41,757 nucleotides of DNA from Pseudomonadota bacterium. GTDB taxonomy: Bacteria; Pseudomonadota; Alphaproteobacteria; Paracaedibacterales; JAKBAR01. The notes under the pieces are model-generated. The model was not told the DNA's origin and did not search any database. It was given only the letters and a program-made list of their open reading frames with translations. The stretch covers positions 1 through 41,757 of the forward strand of contig JAKBAR010000006.1 in assembly GCA_021808925.1 (NCBI GenBank), given 5' to 3'. Both the position numbers and the translations under genes were made by a program. This document shows positions 26,051 through 34,779 of this stretch, one piece after another; position 1 is the stretch's first letter; every line of letters begins with the position of its first letter.

Positions 26051-27544
26051 TTATTTGACTAAAGGGACGCCCGTCATTGTGTCTGGAAGAGGAATCTCCA
26101 TGATCTTTAAAAGAGTGGGCGCAACATCCGCCAGCGTTCCATTTTTGATCGCACGATAGGAACTATTCACGAGAAGGCAGGGCACAGGATTGCACGTGTG
26201 CGCCGTGTGCGGTTTGTCAGGATTATGATCCTCGACCATTTGCTCAGCATTACCATGATCCGCTGTGATCATCAAGGTGTAATCAGCGTTGCATATGTGC
26301 TTATAAATAGTCTCAAGACAGGTGTCAATGCACTCAATCGCCTGAAGAATAGCCTCCTGGACGCCTGTGTGTCCCACCATATCGGGATTTGCAAAATTAA
26401 CAATAATCGCATCATACGTTTTAGACGCAATCGCCGCGCATAATTTTTCTGTGATATCCCGTGCGCTCATTTCAGGCGCAAGATCATACGTTGCAACTTT
26501 TGGCGATGGCACAAGAATGCGATCTTCGCCTGCAACAGGCTCTTCTATACCGCCATTAAAGAAAAAAGTCACATGCGCATATTTTTCTGTCTCTGCGATT
26601 TTTAATATTTTTTTATGATGCTGTGAAAGAATTTGCACAAAGCCATTACGTACGGGCTCTGCTTTATAAAGTGCAGGCACAAAAGCATCTAAGGCATTAC
26701 TGTAGGAACTCATCCCAAGTGTGGCCGACCAAGAAACAAGCTCACGGGAAAAATCACTAAAACCAGGCAATACAAGAGCGCCCAGCAGTTGCCTCACACG
26801 ATCCGCTCTAAAGTGCGTGTGGAAAAGACTATCTCCTGGCAACACCCCTTGATAATCCCCCATGACACACGGTTTGATAAATTCATCGGTTATATTATCA
26901 TCATAACTTTGTTGAATCGCCTCTTGGAAAGACGCAACACGCTTCCCCTCGCCTTTAATAATTGCACGGTAAGCAAGCTCTGTTCGGTCCCAACGATGAT
27001 CGCGATCCATCGCATAAAAACGCCCCTGAAGTGTTGCTGGCACAAGAAGCGGATGCTTTGGCAAAAGATCGATAAACCTCAGCGCATCTTTGGGGGGTGT
27101 GTCGCGCCCATCGGTGAAAAGATGCATAAAAACAGTGATGCCCTGATCGATTAAAATCTTTGCCGCTTCATTAAAATGATGCATATGCGCATGCACACCG
27201 CCATCGGAAAAAAGCCCCATAAGATGGCATCGCTTTGTTTTTGAGTTTTTGATAAACGTTAAAAGCTGTGGATTTTTTTGAAAATCGCTCACGGAAATCG
27301 CGTGATCAATCGCACTTAGCCCCTGCCTGACAATGCGCCCTGCTCCCAAAGTTAAATGCCCCACTTCCGAGTTACCCATCTGTCCTTTGGGAAGGCCAAC
27401 GTATTCTTCTGAGGCTTCTAATAAACTGTGGGGATAGGTTGCCAGCAGATAATCAAGCATTGGTGTGCGCGCCTGTGCAATACCATTAAATGTTTGATCT
27501 GGGCTCAGCCCAAAACCATCAAGAATAATAAGTACAACAGGCAT
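26051..27544 (-). CDS. gpmI: 2,3-bisphosphoglycerate-independent phosphoglycerate mutase
   Basis: Interconverts 3- and 2-phosphoglycerate with two Mn2+ ions and a phosphoserine intermediate. VVLILDGFGLSPD begins the alkaline-phosphatase-like domain. MGNSEVGHLTLGAGRIVRQ holds the catalytic Ser, FTDGRDTPP and FRADRVRQL bind substrate, and NFANPDMVGHTG and ITADHGNAEQM carry metal ligands. The length of 497 aa is near the usual 510. It is convergent with pfk (21-bp gap), so two glycolytic genes are paired tail to tail. Confidence 0.97.
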   Translation of the reverse strand: MPVVLIILDGFGLSPDQTFNGIAQARTPMLDYLLATYPHSLLEASEEYVGLPKGQMGNSEVGHLTLGAGRIVRQGLSAIDHAISVSDFQKNPQLLTFIKNSKTKRCHLMGLFSDGGVHAHMHHFNEAAKILIDQGITVFMHLFTDGRDTPPKDALRFIDLLPKHPLLVPATLQGRFYAMDRDHRWDRTELAYRAIIKGEGKRVASFQEAIQQSYDDNITDEFIKPCVMGDYQGVLPGDSLFHTHFRADRVRQLLGALVLPGFSDFSRELVSWSATLGMSSYSNALDAFVPALYKAEPVRNGFVQILSQHHKKILKIAETEKYAHVTFFFNGGIEEPVAGEDRILVPSPKVATYDLAPEMSARDITEKLCAAIASKTYDAIIVNFANPDMVGHTGVQEAILQAIECIDTCLETIYKHICNADYTLMITADHGNAEQMVEDHNPDKPHTAHTCNPVPCLLVNSSYRAIKNGTLADVAPTLLKIMEIPLPDTMTGVPLVK

Positions 27545-27560
27545 CGTATAATTTTTTAAA

Positions 27561-27595
27561 GGGCTATCCTGCTGTGTAGTATAAAGAGACAGCCC
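27561..27595 (-). terminator. Hairpin between an exported orphan and gpmI
   Basis: On the minus strand gggctgtc (27595-27588) pairs with gatagccc (27568-27561), eight pairs including one G-U, with a 19-base loop. It lies after the orphan's stop and 17 bases before the gpmI ATG. It lacks a strong T-run, so it may be an attenuating or stabilising hairpin instead of a full terminator. Confidence 0.3.
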
Positions 27596-27625
27596 CGAAT
27601 TGTCTAAAATTTACTTTGATACTGT

Positions 27626-27973
27626 TTACGCATCATCACCGAAAGATTCTAAATTTTTCGTTAGTTCTTCAATTTTTTGAGATAGATCCACAAGCTGAAG
27701 ATTCCAATCTCTTTGTAATTTGTCTGTATTATTCGTTAATCCTAAAGAAAGATCTATACGTTCATTCCACAGAGAAACGGGGTTGACTAAGCCATCTCTT
27801 CTTTCACTAACTTTTTTTCTCTCTAGCGTAAGGTCATTAATGTTTTTTTGAATAATTTCTTTTTGTTCTTTGACGGAGAGTTCTTTATCTTCAAAAGGAA
27901 TTTTCTCTTGCTCACTTCCATAAGCGAGCGTCGTTGTCAAAAGAGTAAGTGTGAAAAGTGCTTTAATCATCAT
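27626..27973 (-). CDS. Small exported orphan protein, coiled-coil-like
   Basis: About 115 aa. The signal peptide is MMIKALFTLTLLTTTLAYG, cleaved before SEQEK. The frame is open to another ATG at 27982, and the inner ATGs at 27973 or 27970 are equally plausible. The mature part is helical and charged, with heptad-like spacing (from EIIQKNINDLTLERKKVSER to LQLVDLSQKIEELTKNLES). No domain is recognised. It precedes gpmI on the same strand by 80 bp, with a hairpin between. Confidence 0.65.
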   Translation of the reverse strand: MMIKALFTLTLLTTTLAYGSEQEKIPFEDKELSVKEQKEIIQKNINDLTLERKKVSERRDGLVNPVSLWNERIDLSLGLTNNTDKLQRDWNLQLVDLSQKIEELTKNLESFGDDA

Positions 27974-28040
27974 GATATCCATAAGTTAATGTTGAACAAT
28001 TTTATATAGCCAATAGAAATTCAATAATAAACAAAAAAAA

Positions 28041-28739
28041 TTAGTGCTTAAGTGCATCAAATACCCCAAAAAGCGTTTGTATTTCTTGCGCCGTGAGGTC
28101 CATGCGAAAAAAAAGATTGGCTAAGTTTTCCGTCATGAGAGGTTTTTTAGAGGCCACGCGCCAATAATCCACAGCATCCAAATTTCTCACAAGGTAATCA
28201 AAAAGCGCTTTTTTTTCCTGCTGTGTGGCCGGCTTTGTTTTTCCAAAATGCATCTGATGCCCCTCGGTCTGGTGGATTTTTTGACACCACTCATAGGCCA
28301 CAATGGCGACAGCATGACTGACATTCATCGAGGAAAAATGCAGAGATGTAGGAATACGAATCGTCGCGCGGCAATAACTTAAATCCTCTTGACTGAGGCC
28401 TGTGCGCTCGCACCCAAAAAGCACGCCTATTTTTTGCTCACTGGTACTATTCTCAAAAGCCGTATGCGGTAAAAAATAATGACGAATGCCTTGGCGATGA
28501 TCATCGCCGCATGTGCCAAAAAGAAACTCAATATCCTTTGTCGCCTCAAAAACTGAATCGTAGGTTTGAGCAGATTTTAAAATAAACTCTGCTCCCGTAG
28601 AGGTGGCAAGGGCCTTTGGATCCGAAGGTGATACCCGTGGAGAAATAAGGCGAAGCTCATTCATGCTGAAATTCCCCATCACCCGTGCAATGGCTCCTAA
28701 ATTTTCGGCAAGCTGAATCTCATTTAAAAGAATAATCAT
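28041..28739 (-). CDS. SpoU/TrmH-family RNA methyltransferase, TrmJ-like
   Basis: SPOUT-fold 2'-O-methyltransferase of 232 aa. The substrate and SAM knot motifs are visible: LAENLGAIARVMGNFSMNEL at the N-terminus, GVLFGCERTGLSQEDLSYC in the middle, and IPTSLHFSSMNVSHAVAIVAYE at the end of the knot. This pattern is that of TrmJ, which methylates tRNA position 32. A short helical C-terminal extension follows. TrmJ is the best assignment, but related rRNA enzymes share the core. It is co-directional with the SH3 protein (14-bp gap). Confidence 0.88.
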   Translation of the reverse strand: MIILLNEIQLAENLGAIARVMGNFSMNELRLISPRVSPSDPKALATSTGAEFILKSAQTYDSVFEATKDIEFLFGTCGDDHRQGIRHYFLPHTAFENSTSEQKIGVLFGCERTGLSQEDLSYCRATIRIPTSLHFSSMNVSHAVAIVAYEWCQKIHQTEGHQMHFGKTKPATQQEKKALFDYLVRNLDAVDYWRVASKKPLMTENLANLFFRMDLTAQEIQTLFGVFDALKH

Positions 28740-28753
28740 AAAAAAAGGAGCCG

Positions 28754-29524
28754 CTAAAAACGATGCTCATCGGGATAGACCCCAAAGAGAAAATCCCTTT
28801 TAATCCACCCACGAATCCCTTGAACATCAAGTTTACAAAAAAGTGTATTACATTCTAAAACTTTGCCCACAACGCCAGGTTCAAGCGTTGCAATGACACG
28901 ACTCTCTAAGTTTGAATCCGCATAGAAATTAACAACTTTATTTTGAATCATGGCAAAGCGTTTGCTCGACAAAAGAGTTTTATGCAGCCATCCCGTCGTC
29001 CCCTGACTGTCTCGAATTTGCCGCCAATGATCAAACTCTGCAATGATCTCCACAGGCAGGAATGCTCTAACATAGCGCCACTCCACAGGATATTGATCCC
29101 CGGGGCCAACATGCAAATTCGCACTGCTGGCTTTTATACAGACGAACCGTGGCAGAGGAAGCTTTTGAGGCTGATTTTTGAGCGACGCCGGATCTGCTGC
29201 TTTGGGAGGAGCTTCGCCTTTTTTGGCAACACTCGCTTTTTGATCTATACTTTTTTCATCTTTTTTATCCTCCCCTTTAAGATTTTTCATTTTGGCCTGA
29301 GGGAGTGTTTTTTCAGAAGTTTGAGATTTCTTTTTGTCGAGTTTTTTAGGCTCACCCCCAGGATTTTTTTTATTCTCAGCTTTCGCAGAAGTTTTGAATG
29401 ATTTCTCTTTTTTTTCCAAAGTTTTTTTCTCGATTGTATCTTTGGCACTCTCCTTTTTAGCAAGCTGTTCCGCTAAAGCGGGGCTTTTCACGAGAGAAAA
29501 TATCAAAAGCAGGAGGACAAACAT
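28754..29524 (-). CDS. Exported SH3-repeat protein with Lys-rich linker
   Basis: 256 aa. The signal peptide is about residues 1-18 (LLLIFSLVKSPALA|EQ). A roughly 100-residue low-complexity Lys/Glu/Ser linker follows. Two bacterial SH3-like modules come next: about 128-185 (ASSANLHVGPGDQYP, WRQIRDSQGTTGWLHKTLL) and about 190-250 (NKVVNFYADSNLESRVIATL, GIRGWIKRDFLFG). This matches the alphaproteobacterial SH3 protein family of the periplasm, which probably binds peptidoglycan. The linker resembles the Lys-rich tail of the protein at 1873-2166. Co-directional with the TrmJ-like gene. Confidence 0.85.
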   Translation of the reverse strand: MFVLLLLIFSLVKSPALAEQLAKKESAKDTIEKKTLEKKEKSFKTSAKAENKKNPGGEPKKLDKKKSQTSEKTLPQAKMKNLKGEDKKDEKSIDQKASVAKKGEAPPKAADPASLKNQPQKLPLPRFVCIKASSANLHVGPGDQYPVEWRYVRAFLPVEIIAEFDHWRQIRDSQGTTGWLHKTLLSSKRFAMIQNKVVNFYADSNLESRVIATLEPGVVGKVLECNTLFCKLDVQGIRGWIKRDFLFGVYPDEHRF

Positions 29525-29595
29525 TGAAAAATAAACAAGCTCGAAAAAAGGTAGAACATTTTAACTCTACCTCTTCCGTTCCTGACAATCAACAT

Positions 29596-30051
29596 TTACG
29601 CATTTTTCTGTGAAAGGCCTGTGGATCCAAAGCCAAAAGCATCGCGCGTACTTTCTGGCAAATTGACAACCTCTTCGAGCACGGCTTGTTGAACGGGGGC
29701 GATAATAAATTGCGCAATCCGCATTCCGCGTTCAACCGTAAAAGTCTCTGTGCCAAGATTCACTAAAATGACCTTCACTTCGCCACGGTAGTCGGCATCG
29801 ATGGTTCCGGGTGTGTTTAAAACGGTGAGACCATTCTTCAGCGCGAGGCCCGAACGTGGTCGAATTTGCCCCTCATAGCCTTCTGGAAAAGCATAGGCAA
29901 ACCCTGTGGGAATAAGCGCACGTTCACCCGGTGCAAGGACAACAGGCTCGTGAATGGCGGCGGATAAATCCATACCCGCACTTTTTTCTGTGGCATAAAA
30001 AGGCACATCAAGATCCGTGGCATGGGGCAACCGCTTGAGAGAAATACGCAT
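29596..30051 (-). CDS. dut: dUTP diphosphatase
   Basis: Trimeric dUTPase that hydrolyses dUTP to dUMP, supplying dTMP synthesis and keeping uracil out of DNA. The five motifs can be followed: [54 protein letters not shown] and the C-terminal FGSTG. 151 aa from ATG 30051 ([11 protein letters not shown]) is the normal length. The frame is open to 30162, but that extension is not family-like. Confidence 0.96.
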   Translation of the reverse strand: MRISLKRLPHATDLDVPFYATEKSAGMDLSAAIHEPVVLAPGERALIPTGFAYAFPEGYEGQIRPRSGLALKNGLTVLNTPGTIDADYRGEVKVILVNLGTETFTVERGMRIAQFIIAPVQQAVLEEVVNLPESTRDAFGFGSTGLSQKNA

Positions 30052-30181
30052 GTGAGCAATTTTTAAAAGAATTATTTTCCCCACACTAAAAAAAATAGAG
30101 GGGTAAAACAAGTATTTTTCTTGAAATATAGACCCTGCGGGGGCATATAGACACCAATGCATTTATGTGGATTGATTGCTG

Positions 30182-30796
30182 ATGTTCAAGAAACACAAAG
30201 ATTGGATTTTTCTTAATCTTCCCGCTATTTTTCTTTTTATTTTTGCGTTTTTAATGCCTGATGCGCGTGGATTGATGCTGTCGACTTTAGGGTACTGTGC
30301 CCTTGCATTGCTTATAATTGTGCTTTCGTTAAATCCGCTTATTTCACTTTTTCCCACACGTGTTTTTTTAAAAAAGCTTAATCATCACCGCCGCATCATT
30401 GGGGTGGCTGTTTTTACGTACGGTTTTTGCCATGCGTTTTTATATATTCAAAAAAAAGGGTGGTCTTTTTTTACACAATGGCTTTTTCATCCGATTATTG
30501 TACCAGCATTTCTGGCGCTGATTATTTTTTCCATTCTGGCCATCACAAGCAATAAAGTATCGCTTAAGAAACTGGGATTCCCTCTTTGGAAACGTATTCA
30601 TAATAAAGTCTATATTGCCGAAGCGCTCATCTTTATCCATATGTTATTACAGGGGGGGACGACGCGCCTTGTTGCGACCTCTGTCTTTCCACCCCTTTGG
30701 ATGTTGCAATATATTCGGCGGAAAAAGCGTCAACGAAAAGCCGCTCTCAAACAACAAGCCGATGAGGCAGTTAGGCTATCCTCACGCGCGCCCTAA
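30182..30796 (+). CDS. Ferric-reductase-like membrane haem protein (MsrQ-like)
   Basis: Integral membrane protein of 204 aa with five or six hydrophobic helices. Histidines are placed as in the ferric reductase transmembrane family: KLNHHRRIIGVAVFTYGFCH and, later, EALIFIHMLLQGG. The LWKRIHNKVYIAEALIFIHM stretch is typical of MsrQ (YedZ), the haem b partner that feeds electrons to the periplasmic methionine sulfoxide reductase MsrP. No msrP is adjacent, so another electron acceptor is possible. The tail overlaps the convergent truncated haemoglobin by 15 bp. Confidence 0.8.
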   Translation: MFKKHKDWIFLNLPAIFLFIFAFLMPDARGLMLSTLGYCALALLIIVLSLNPLISLFPTRVFLKKLNHHRRIIGVAVFTYGFCHAFLYIQKKGWSFFTQWLFHPIIVPAFLALIIFSILAITSNKVSLKKLGFPLWKRIHNKVYIAEALIFIHMLLQGGTTRLVATSVFPPLWMLQYIRRKKRQRKAALKQQADEAVRLSSRAP

Positions 30797-31156
30797 GACG
30801 TCGCTGCGCACACTTTCCGCAATCGCACTCACCTGTTGAATTAAGTGGGGATTGACATTTAAATCCTGAAGCGTGGATTGTAAGTGCTCTTTGATAATAT
30901 CAAAGTGCGTATCATTAAGGCCCCTGGCAAGAAGATGATGATGAGCGTCGCGCATATTTTTGCCAGTGTAGTGATGGGGGCCGCCAAAGGCTACTTTGAG
31001 GAAACCCTTTTGTTTCGCCCGTTGCACCTTCATATCAACATCGTTAAAAAAATGATTGACGCGTTGATCATCTAAAATTTTGCTATAAAAAAGGTCAACA
31101 GCCGCATTAATCGCCTCTGTGCCGCCAAGTTGATCATAAAGAGAGGGTGTTGACAT
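30782..31156 (-). CDS. Group I truncated haemoglobin
   Basis: 2-on-2 globin of 124 aa, typical of TrHb-N. The opening LYDQLGGTEAINAAVDLFY, VNHFFNDVDM in helix B/C, and a His-rich F-helix region (NMRDAHHHLLARGLNDTHFD) containing the proximal His are family features. Proposed roles of this family are NO dioxygenation and oxygen handling. It lies tail to tail with the MsrQ-like haem protein. Both are haem proteins of redox stress, which may be coincidence. Confidence 0.9.
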   Translation of the reverse strand: MSTPSLYDQLGGTEAINAAVDLFYSKILDDQRVNHFFNDVDMKVQRAKQKGFLKVAFGGPHHYTGKNMRDAHHHLLARGLNDTHFDIIKEHLQSTLQDLNVNPHLIQQVSAIAESVRSDVLGRA

Positions 31157-31262
31157 TCAAGGAAACCTTTGATGAAAATTATCCATCTCCTAAAGCTAGC
31201 TCAAAAAAATGAATAAACTCTTAAGGTTGGATAAAAATCACACGTATTTTAGTGACGCGAGT

Positions 31263-31286
31263 TATGCCTCTATCGTATGCCTCTAT
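31263..31286 (+). repeat. Short tandem direct repeat
   Basis: tatgcctctat occurs at 31263-31273 and 31276-31286 in the 136-bp gap between the haemoglobin and methyltransferase genes. The gap holds nothing else recognised. Confidence 0.6.
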
Positions 31287-31292
31287 TTATTG

Positions 31293-32042
31293 TCAAAGTT
31301 CTAAACGTTCGCCATCCCGAAGAATAGATTCTGCGGCCCGTGTAAATTTGCCATCCGCCTCGTGAAGGTACATCCCTTGTGAAAGTTTAAGGGGGCCGCT
31401 CATATTTTTAACACCACTGACAAGAATACGCTTTGCAGGTTTATCTTTGCCCGGCCAAAGGGGATAAATCACCATATTGCCAAGCTTGCCAGAAAAATAC
31501 GCCATAATGTGATCCAAGCGGTCGGCTCTGTGAATAAATGTCACGGTTCCCTTGGGTTTCACCATAAGAAGTGAAAAGCGTGCCCACGCCTCAAGAGAGA
31601 CTTCGTCTTCCTGATTTGCAATGTTTCGGTCCGCATTGGGAGAACTTCTGCCTTTGTGTCCTTCAAGGTAAGGAGGATTGGTCATCACATGGGAAAAAGT
31701 ACCCGCTGCAAGGCGTGGTGGTGGACGGAGTAAATCGCCATTAAGCATCTCGACGCGTCCTTTGAGGTGATTCAGATCAATATTTTGAGAGGCCAAGCGT
31801 ACATAATCGCGCTGAATCTCAAGGCCTGTGATTTTACAGTGAGGCTGCCTAAGCGCTAAACATAATGCCGCAGCCCCTACACCAGCACCAATATCAAGGA
31901 TCGTATCGCCTTCTTTTGCATCCACAGCCGCCGCCAAGAAAATAGGATCAATCGCCACACGGTAGCCATTCACAGGCTGGCGAATTGTGATTCTTCCATT
32001 CAAGAGATAATCTTGCGTAAATGTATCTTCGGTCACAGACAT
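31293..32042 (-). CDS. tRNA1(Val) N6-methyladenosine methyltransferase-like (TrmN6 family)
   Basis: Class I methyltransferase of 249 aa. Motif I is ILDIGAGVGAAALCLALR, and NPPYLEG is the N6-adenine/N5-glutamine type catalytic motif. The opening LNGRITIRQPVNGYRVAIDP is the characteristic start of TrmN6/YfiC-type enzymes, which modify A37 of tRNA-Val. A role in RNA is likely, though other methyl acceptors share NPPY. It is divergent from ispB (26 bp between the two open frames, 92 bp to the preferred ispB start). Confidence 0.87.
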   Translation of the reverse strand: MSVTEDTFTQDYLLNGRITIRQPVNGYRVAIDPIFLAAAVDAKEGDTILDIGAGVGAAALCLALRQPHCKITGLEIQRDYVRLASQNIDLNHLKGRVEMLNGDLLRPPPRLAAGTFSHVMTNPPYLEGHKGRSSPNADRNIANQEDEVSLEAWARFSLLMVKPKGTVTFIHRADRLDHIMAYFSGKLGNMVIYPLWPGKDKPAKRILVSGVKNMSGPLKLSQGMYLHEADGKFTRAAESILRDGERLEL

Positions 32043-32134
32043 TCTAACTTTTTACATCTTTTGTCATTTTGTACTATAGCTTAGACGCTTTTAGCGGTAG
32101 ATTGAATCTTAAAGAATCCTCAATCGCAATATTT

Positions 32135-33190
32135 ATGGTCGCGTCAACATTTTCTCTCAAAAATTCTTTTTCATCTGTACCTCAGAAAAAAACAGCCGAC
32201 GTGATTGAAACCCTTCAATCCCTTTGCTGTAATGATTTAGAGGCGCTGAATGGTGTGATTTTGACGCATATTGAGCGTGATGTGCCCCTGATTAGTACGA
32301 TTGCAAAACATCTTATTCTTGCGGGGGGAAAACGTCTAAGACCACTTTTAGCCTTCTCAAGCTATAGGCTCCTCACGGCGGAGCAAAAGGGGAATGAAAC
32401 GCCCTCAAAAATGGTCGAGCTCGCAGCGAGCATTGAATTTATTCACAATGCGACGCTTTTGCATGATGATGTTATTGATGAATCACCTTTAAGGCGCAAT
32501 CGTCCCACAGCCAATGCTTTGTGGGGGAATAAGCCCAGCATTCTTGTGGGTGACTTTTTATTTGCAAAAGCGTTTGAGCTAATGCTTGGAGAAAATGAAA
32601 AACGCGTGCTGCCTATCCTTGCCACCGTAGCGCAAATAATTACAGAGGGAGAGGTTTTTCAACTCTCCTACCTCAAGACATTCGCCCTCGATTTTTCTAT
32701 TCTCATGCGCATTATTGAAACAAAGACAGCGGCTCTTTTTGCAGCTTCCTGTGAAATTGGTGCCGCTCTTTTAAATACGACAACAGAGATTCAGCAAGCG
32801 TTGCATCATTTTGGTCATCACTTAGGCATTGCTTTTCAGATCATCGATGACGTTCTTGACTATACAGGCGACACAGAGTCTTTGGGGAAAAATATTGGCG
32901 ACGATGTGATGGAAGGCAAAGTCACGTTGCCGCTTTTTTTCACCTATCAAAAGTGTAGTGCGGAGGATCAAAAAATGCTCGAACAAATGCTTGAGAGTGA
33001 AAAAATAACAGAGGATGATTTTGCGCACATTATAGAACTTATGCATAAAACCGATGCGATTAAAGAGTGTTATGACCTTGCCTGGGCCTATGCTGAAAAA
33101 GCGGCAATGTGCCTTGATATGTTCAAAGAGGGAGAGATTAAAAACGCTTTGTCTGATCTATGCTATAGTCTTGTGATGCGACAAAACTAA
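32135..33190 (+). CDS. ispB: Polyprenyl diphosphate synthase (quinone side chain)
   Basis: Trans-prenyltransferase that builds the ubiquinone tail. The first Asp-rich motif is LLHDDVIDES and the second is IIDDVLDYTGD. GGKRLRPLLAF and the VGDFLFAKAFELM segment are also present. The length is 351 aa from ATG 32135; the frame is open to TTG 32069 with a non-conserved leader. Product chain length (octa- to decaprenyl) cannot be read safely. A hairpin terminator follows the stop. Confidence 0.92.
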   Translation: MVASTFSLKNSFSSVPQKKTADVIETLQSLCCNDLEALNGVILTHIERDVPLISTIAKHLILAGGKRLRPLLAFSSYRLLTAEQKGNETPSKMVELAASIEFIHNATLLHDDVIDESPLRRNRPTANALWGNKPSILVGDFLFAKAFELMLGENEKRVLPILATVAQIITEGEVFQLSYLKTFALDFSILMRIIETKTAALFAASCEIGAALLNTTTEIQQALHHFGHHLGIAFQIIDDVLDYTGDTESLGKNIGDDVMEGKVTLPLFFTYQKCSAEDQKMLEQMLESEKITEDDFAHIIELMHKTDAIKECYDLAWAYAEKAAMCLDMFKEGEIKNALSDLCYSLVMRQN

Positions 33191-33193
33191 GCA

Positions 33194-33230
33194 TAAAAAA
33201 AACCCATTCACGGGGAATGGGTTTAAGCTT
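33194..33230. terminator. Bidirectional rho-independent terminator
   Basis: A perfect 10-bp stem, aaacccattc (33200-33209) with gaatgggttt (33215-33224), and a 5-base loop. On the minus strand the stem is followed by a long T-run (the A-run at 33195-33202), a strong terminator for the small peptide gene at 33402-33247. On the plus strand gtttaagcttttt serves ispB more weakly. Confidence 0.88.
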
Positions 33231-33246
33231 TTTCAAAAATTCTAAT

Positions 33247-33402
33247 TTACTCAGATTCTTGCGTATTTTTTTGAGGAACAAGCTTTTTGGGGTTCTCTAG
33301 CCTGCTATCGCCCGAATCACCATCTGTATTGCCTTGTAGTGCAACAGCTCCTTGAAGAGAAAGGGCGAAAACAAAACTAAAAAATGCAATCATTTTAATC
33401 AT
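33247..33402 (-). CDS. 51-aa exported peptide
   Basis: This short gene reads MIKMIAFFSFVFALSLQGAV and then A|LQGN..., with a complete signal peptide and a mature peptide of about 30 polar residues ending TQESE. Support comes from a good Shine-Dalgarno sequence (agaaggatttttttattATG) and a strong terminator directly after the stop, so it looks like a free-standing single-gene transcription unit. An alternative start is ATG 33393. No homologue is recognised. Possibilities are a secreted peptide, a small periplasmic factor or a leader remnant. Confidence 0.65.
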   Translation of the reverse strand: MIKMIAFFSFVFALSLQGAVALQGNTDGDSGDSRLENPKKLVPQKNTQESE

Positions 33403-33498
33403 AATAAAAAAATCCTTCTAAAAAAAGTTACCCTTCAATCATTCTAATTTTAATTAATTTGAATGTAAAATGTTTTTTTCACTAAAAACTCTTTTTTT

Positions 33499-34680
33499 TT
33501 ACGCGCCTATTTCAATCGCCATCGCCGTTGCTTCACCTCCGCCGATACACGCAGCTGCAATTCCCTTTTTAAGACCGTGCGTGCGCAGCGCATGGACAAG
33601 CGTTGTCACAATACGCGCCCCACTTGCGCCAATGGGATGGCCAAGCGTACATGCCCCACCATGAATATTCACTTTTGATGGATCGATTTTAAGATCATGC
33701 ATAGCCGCCATCGGCACAACAGCAAAGGCTTCGTTAATCTCAAAAAGGTCAACGTCTTTTAAGCTCCAGCCTGTTTGCTTTAAAAGTTTTTCGATCGCAC
33801 CAATGGGCGCTGTTGTAAACCATTCGGGCGCACAGGAAAAACTCGTATAGCCTTTGATAAAAGCGAGAGGCTTTTCCCCCTGATCCTTGGCGTGGGCTTC
33901 TGTCATGAGATGTGTAATCGCGGCCCCATCTGCGATTGACGATGATGTTGCAGCGGTCACTGTTCCATCAGGGTGAAAGGCAGGGCGAAGCTTGCCAAAC
34001 TTTTCTATTTTTACTTTTGAAGGGGGCTCATCCGTTTCAAAGAGTGTTTCACCAAAGGAAAAGGGAACGATTTCATGTTTAAAGCAACCCTTTTGATGGG
34101 CTTTTTGATAATTTTCAAAGGTTTTTATCGCAAAATTTTCTTGATCCTGGCGGGAAAAACCATATTTTGAGGCCGTTTCATCGGCAAAACATCCCATAGC
34201 CTTGCGCTGAGAGGTATTATTTTTTGAATGCATGGCATCCTCTAAACCATCCCACATCATGTGATCAATAATGTCCCCGTGCCCCATGCGAAGGCCCGAG
34301 CGCGCGCGTAGCAAAAGATAAGGCGCATTTGTCATAGACTCCATCCCACCAGCAATAATGCTTTTGGCATGACCAAGACGCAATTGATCCGCTGCAATCA
34401 TCAAAGACTTCATCCCCGATCCACACACTTTATTCACCGTTGTTGACGATGTCGATGCATCCATCCCTGATAAAAGCGTAGCCTGACGGGCGGGGGCTTG
34501 ACCAATGCCGGCAGAGAGAACACATCCTAAAATAACCTCATCGGCTTTTAAAGAATGCTCCTTCGGATAAAGATTTTTCATCACATGCGCAGCTATTTCA
34601 GGAGATTTCATCCCCGATAGACTGCCCTGAAATGCGCCAATCGGCGAACGTTTTGCCGCTGTTATTACGATAGATGTCAT
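33499..34680 (-). CDS. Acetyl-CoA C-acetyltransferase (thiolase)
   Basis: Condenses or cleaves acetoacetyl-CoA and acetyl-CoA, 393 aa. The nucleophile is Cys86 in VNKVCGSGMKS. The His of GGACTLGHPIGASGAR and Cys378 in AACIGGGEA complete the active site. The start ITAAKRSPIGAFQGS is typical of biosynthetic-type thiolases (AtoB/PhaA). With bdhA elsewhere in the window it would link 3-hydroxybutyrate and acetoacetate to acetyl-CoA, given a CoA transferase. A 99-bp gap separates it from the upstream dioxygenase-like gene on the same strand. Confidence 0.95.
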   Translation of the reverse strand: MTSIVITAAKRSPIGAFQGSLSGMKSPEIAAHVMKNLYPKEHSLKADEVILGCVLSAGIGQAPARQATLLSGMDASTSSTTVNKVCGSGMKSLMIAADQLRLGHAKSIIAGGMESMTNAPYLLLRARSGLRMGHGDIIDHMMWDGLEDAMHSKNNTSQRKAMGCFADETASKYGFSRQDQENFAIKTFENYQKAHQKGCFKHEIVPFSFGETLFETDEPPSKVKIEKFGKLRPAFHPDGTVTAATSSSIADGAAITHLMTEAHAKDQGEKPLAFIKGYTSFSCAPEWFTTAPIGAIEKLLKQTGWSLKDVDLFEINEAFAVVPMAAMHDLKIDPSKVNIHGGACTLGHPIGASGARIVTTLVHALRTHGLKKGIAAACIGGGEATAMAIEIGA

Positions 34681-34779
34681 AGTTTTTCTCTCTCACAATT
34701 AAAATGCTCAAGATTTAGCGTATCAGAAAAATATAAAATTTTAATAGAAAAACACATGCTTCCTATTTTTATTACTCAT

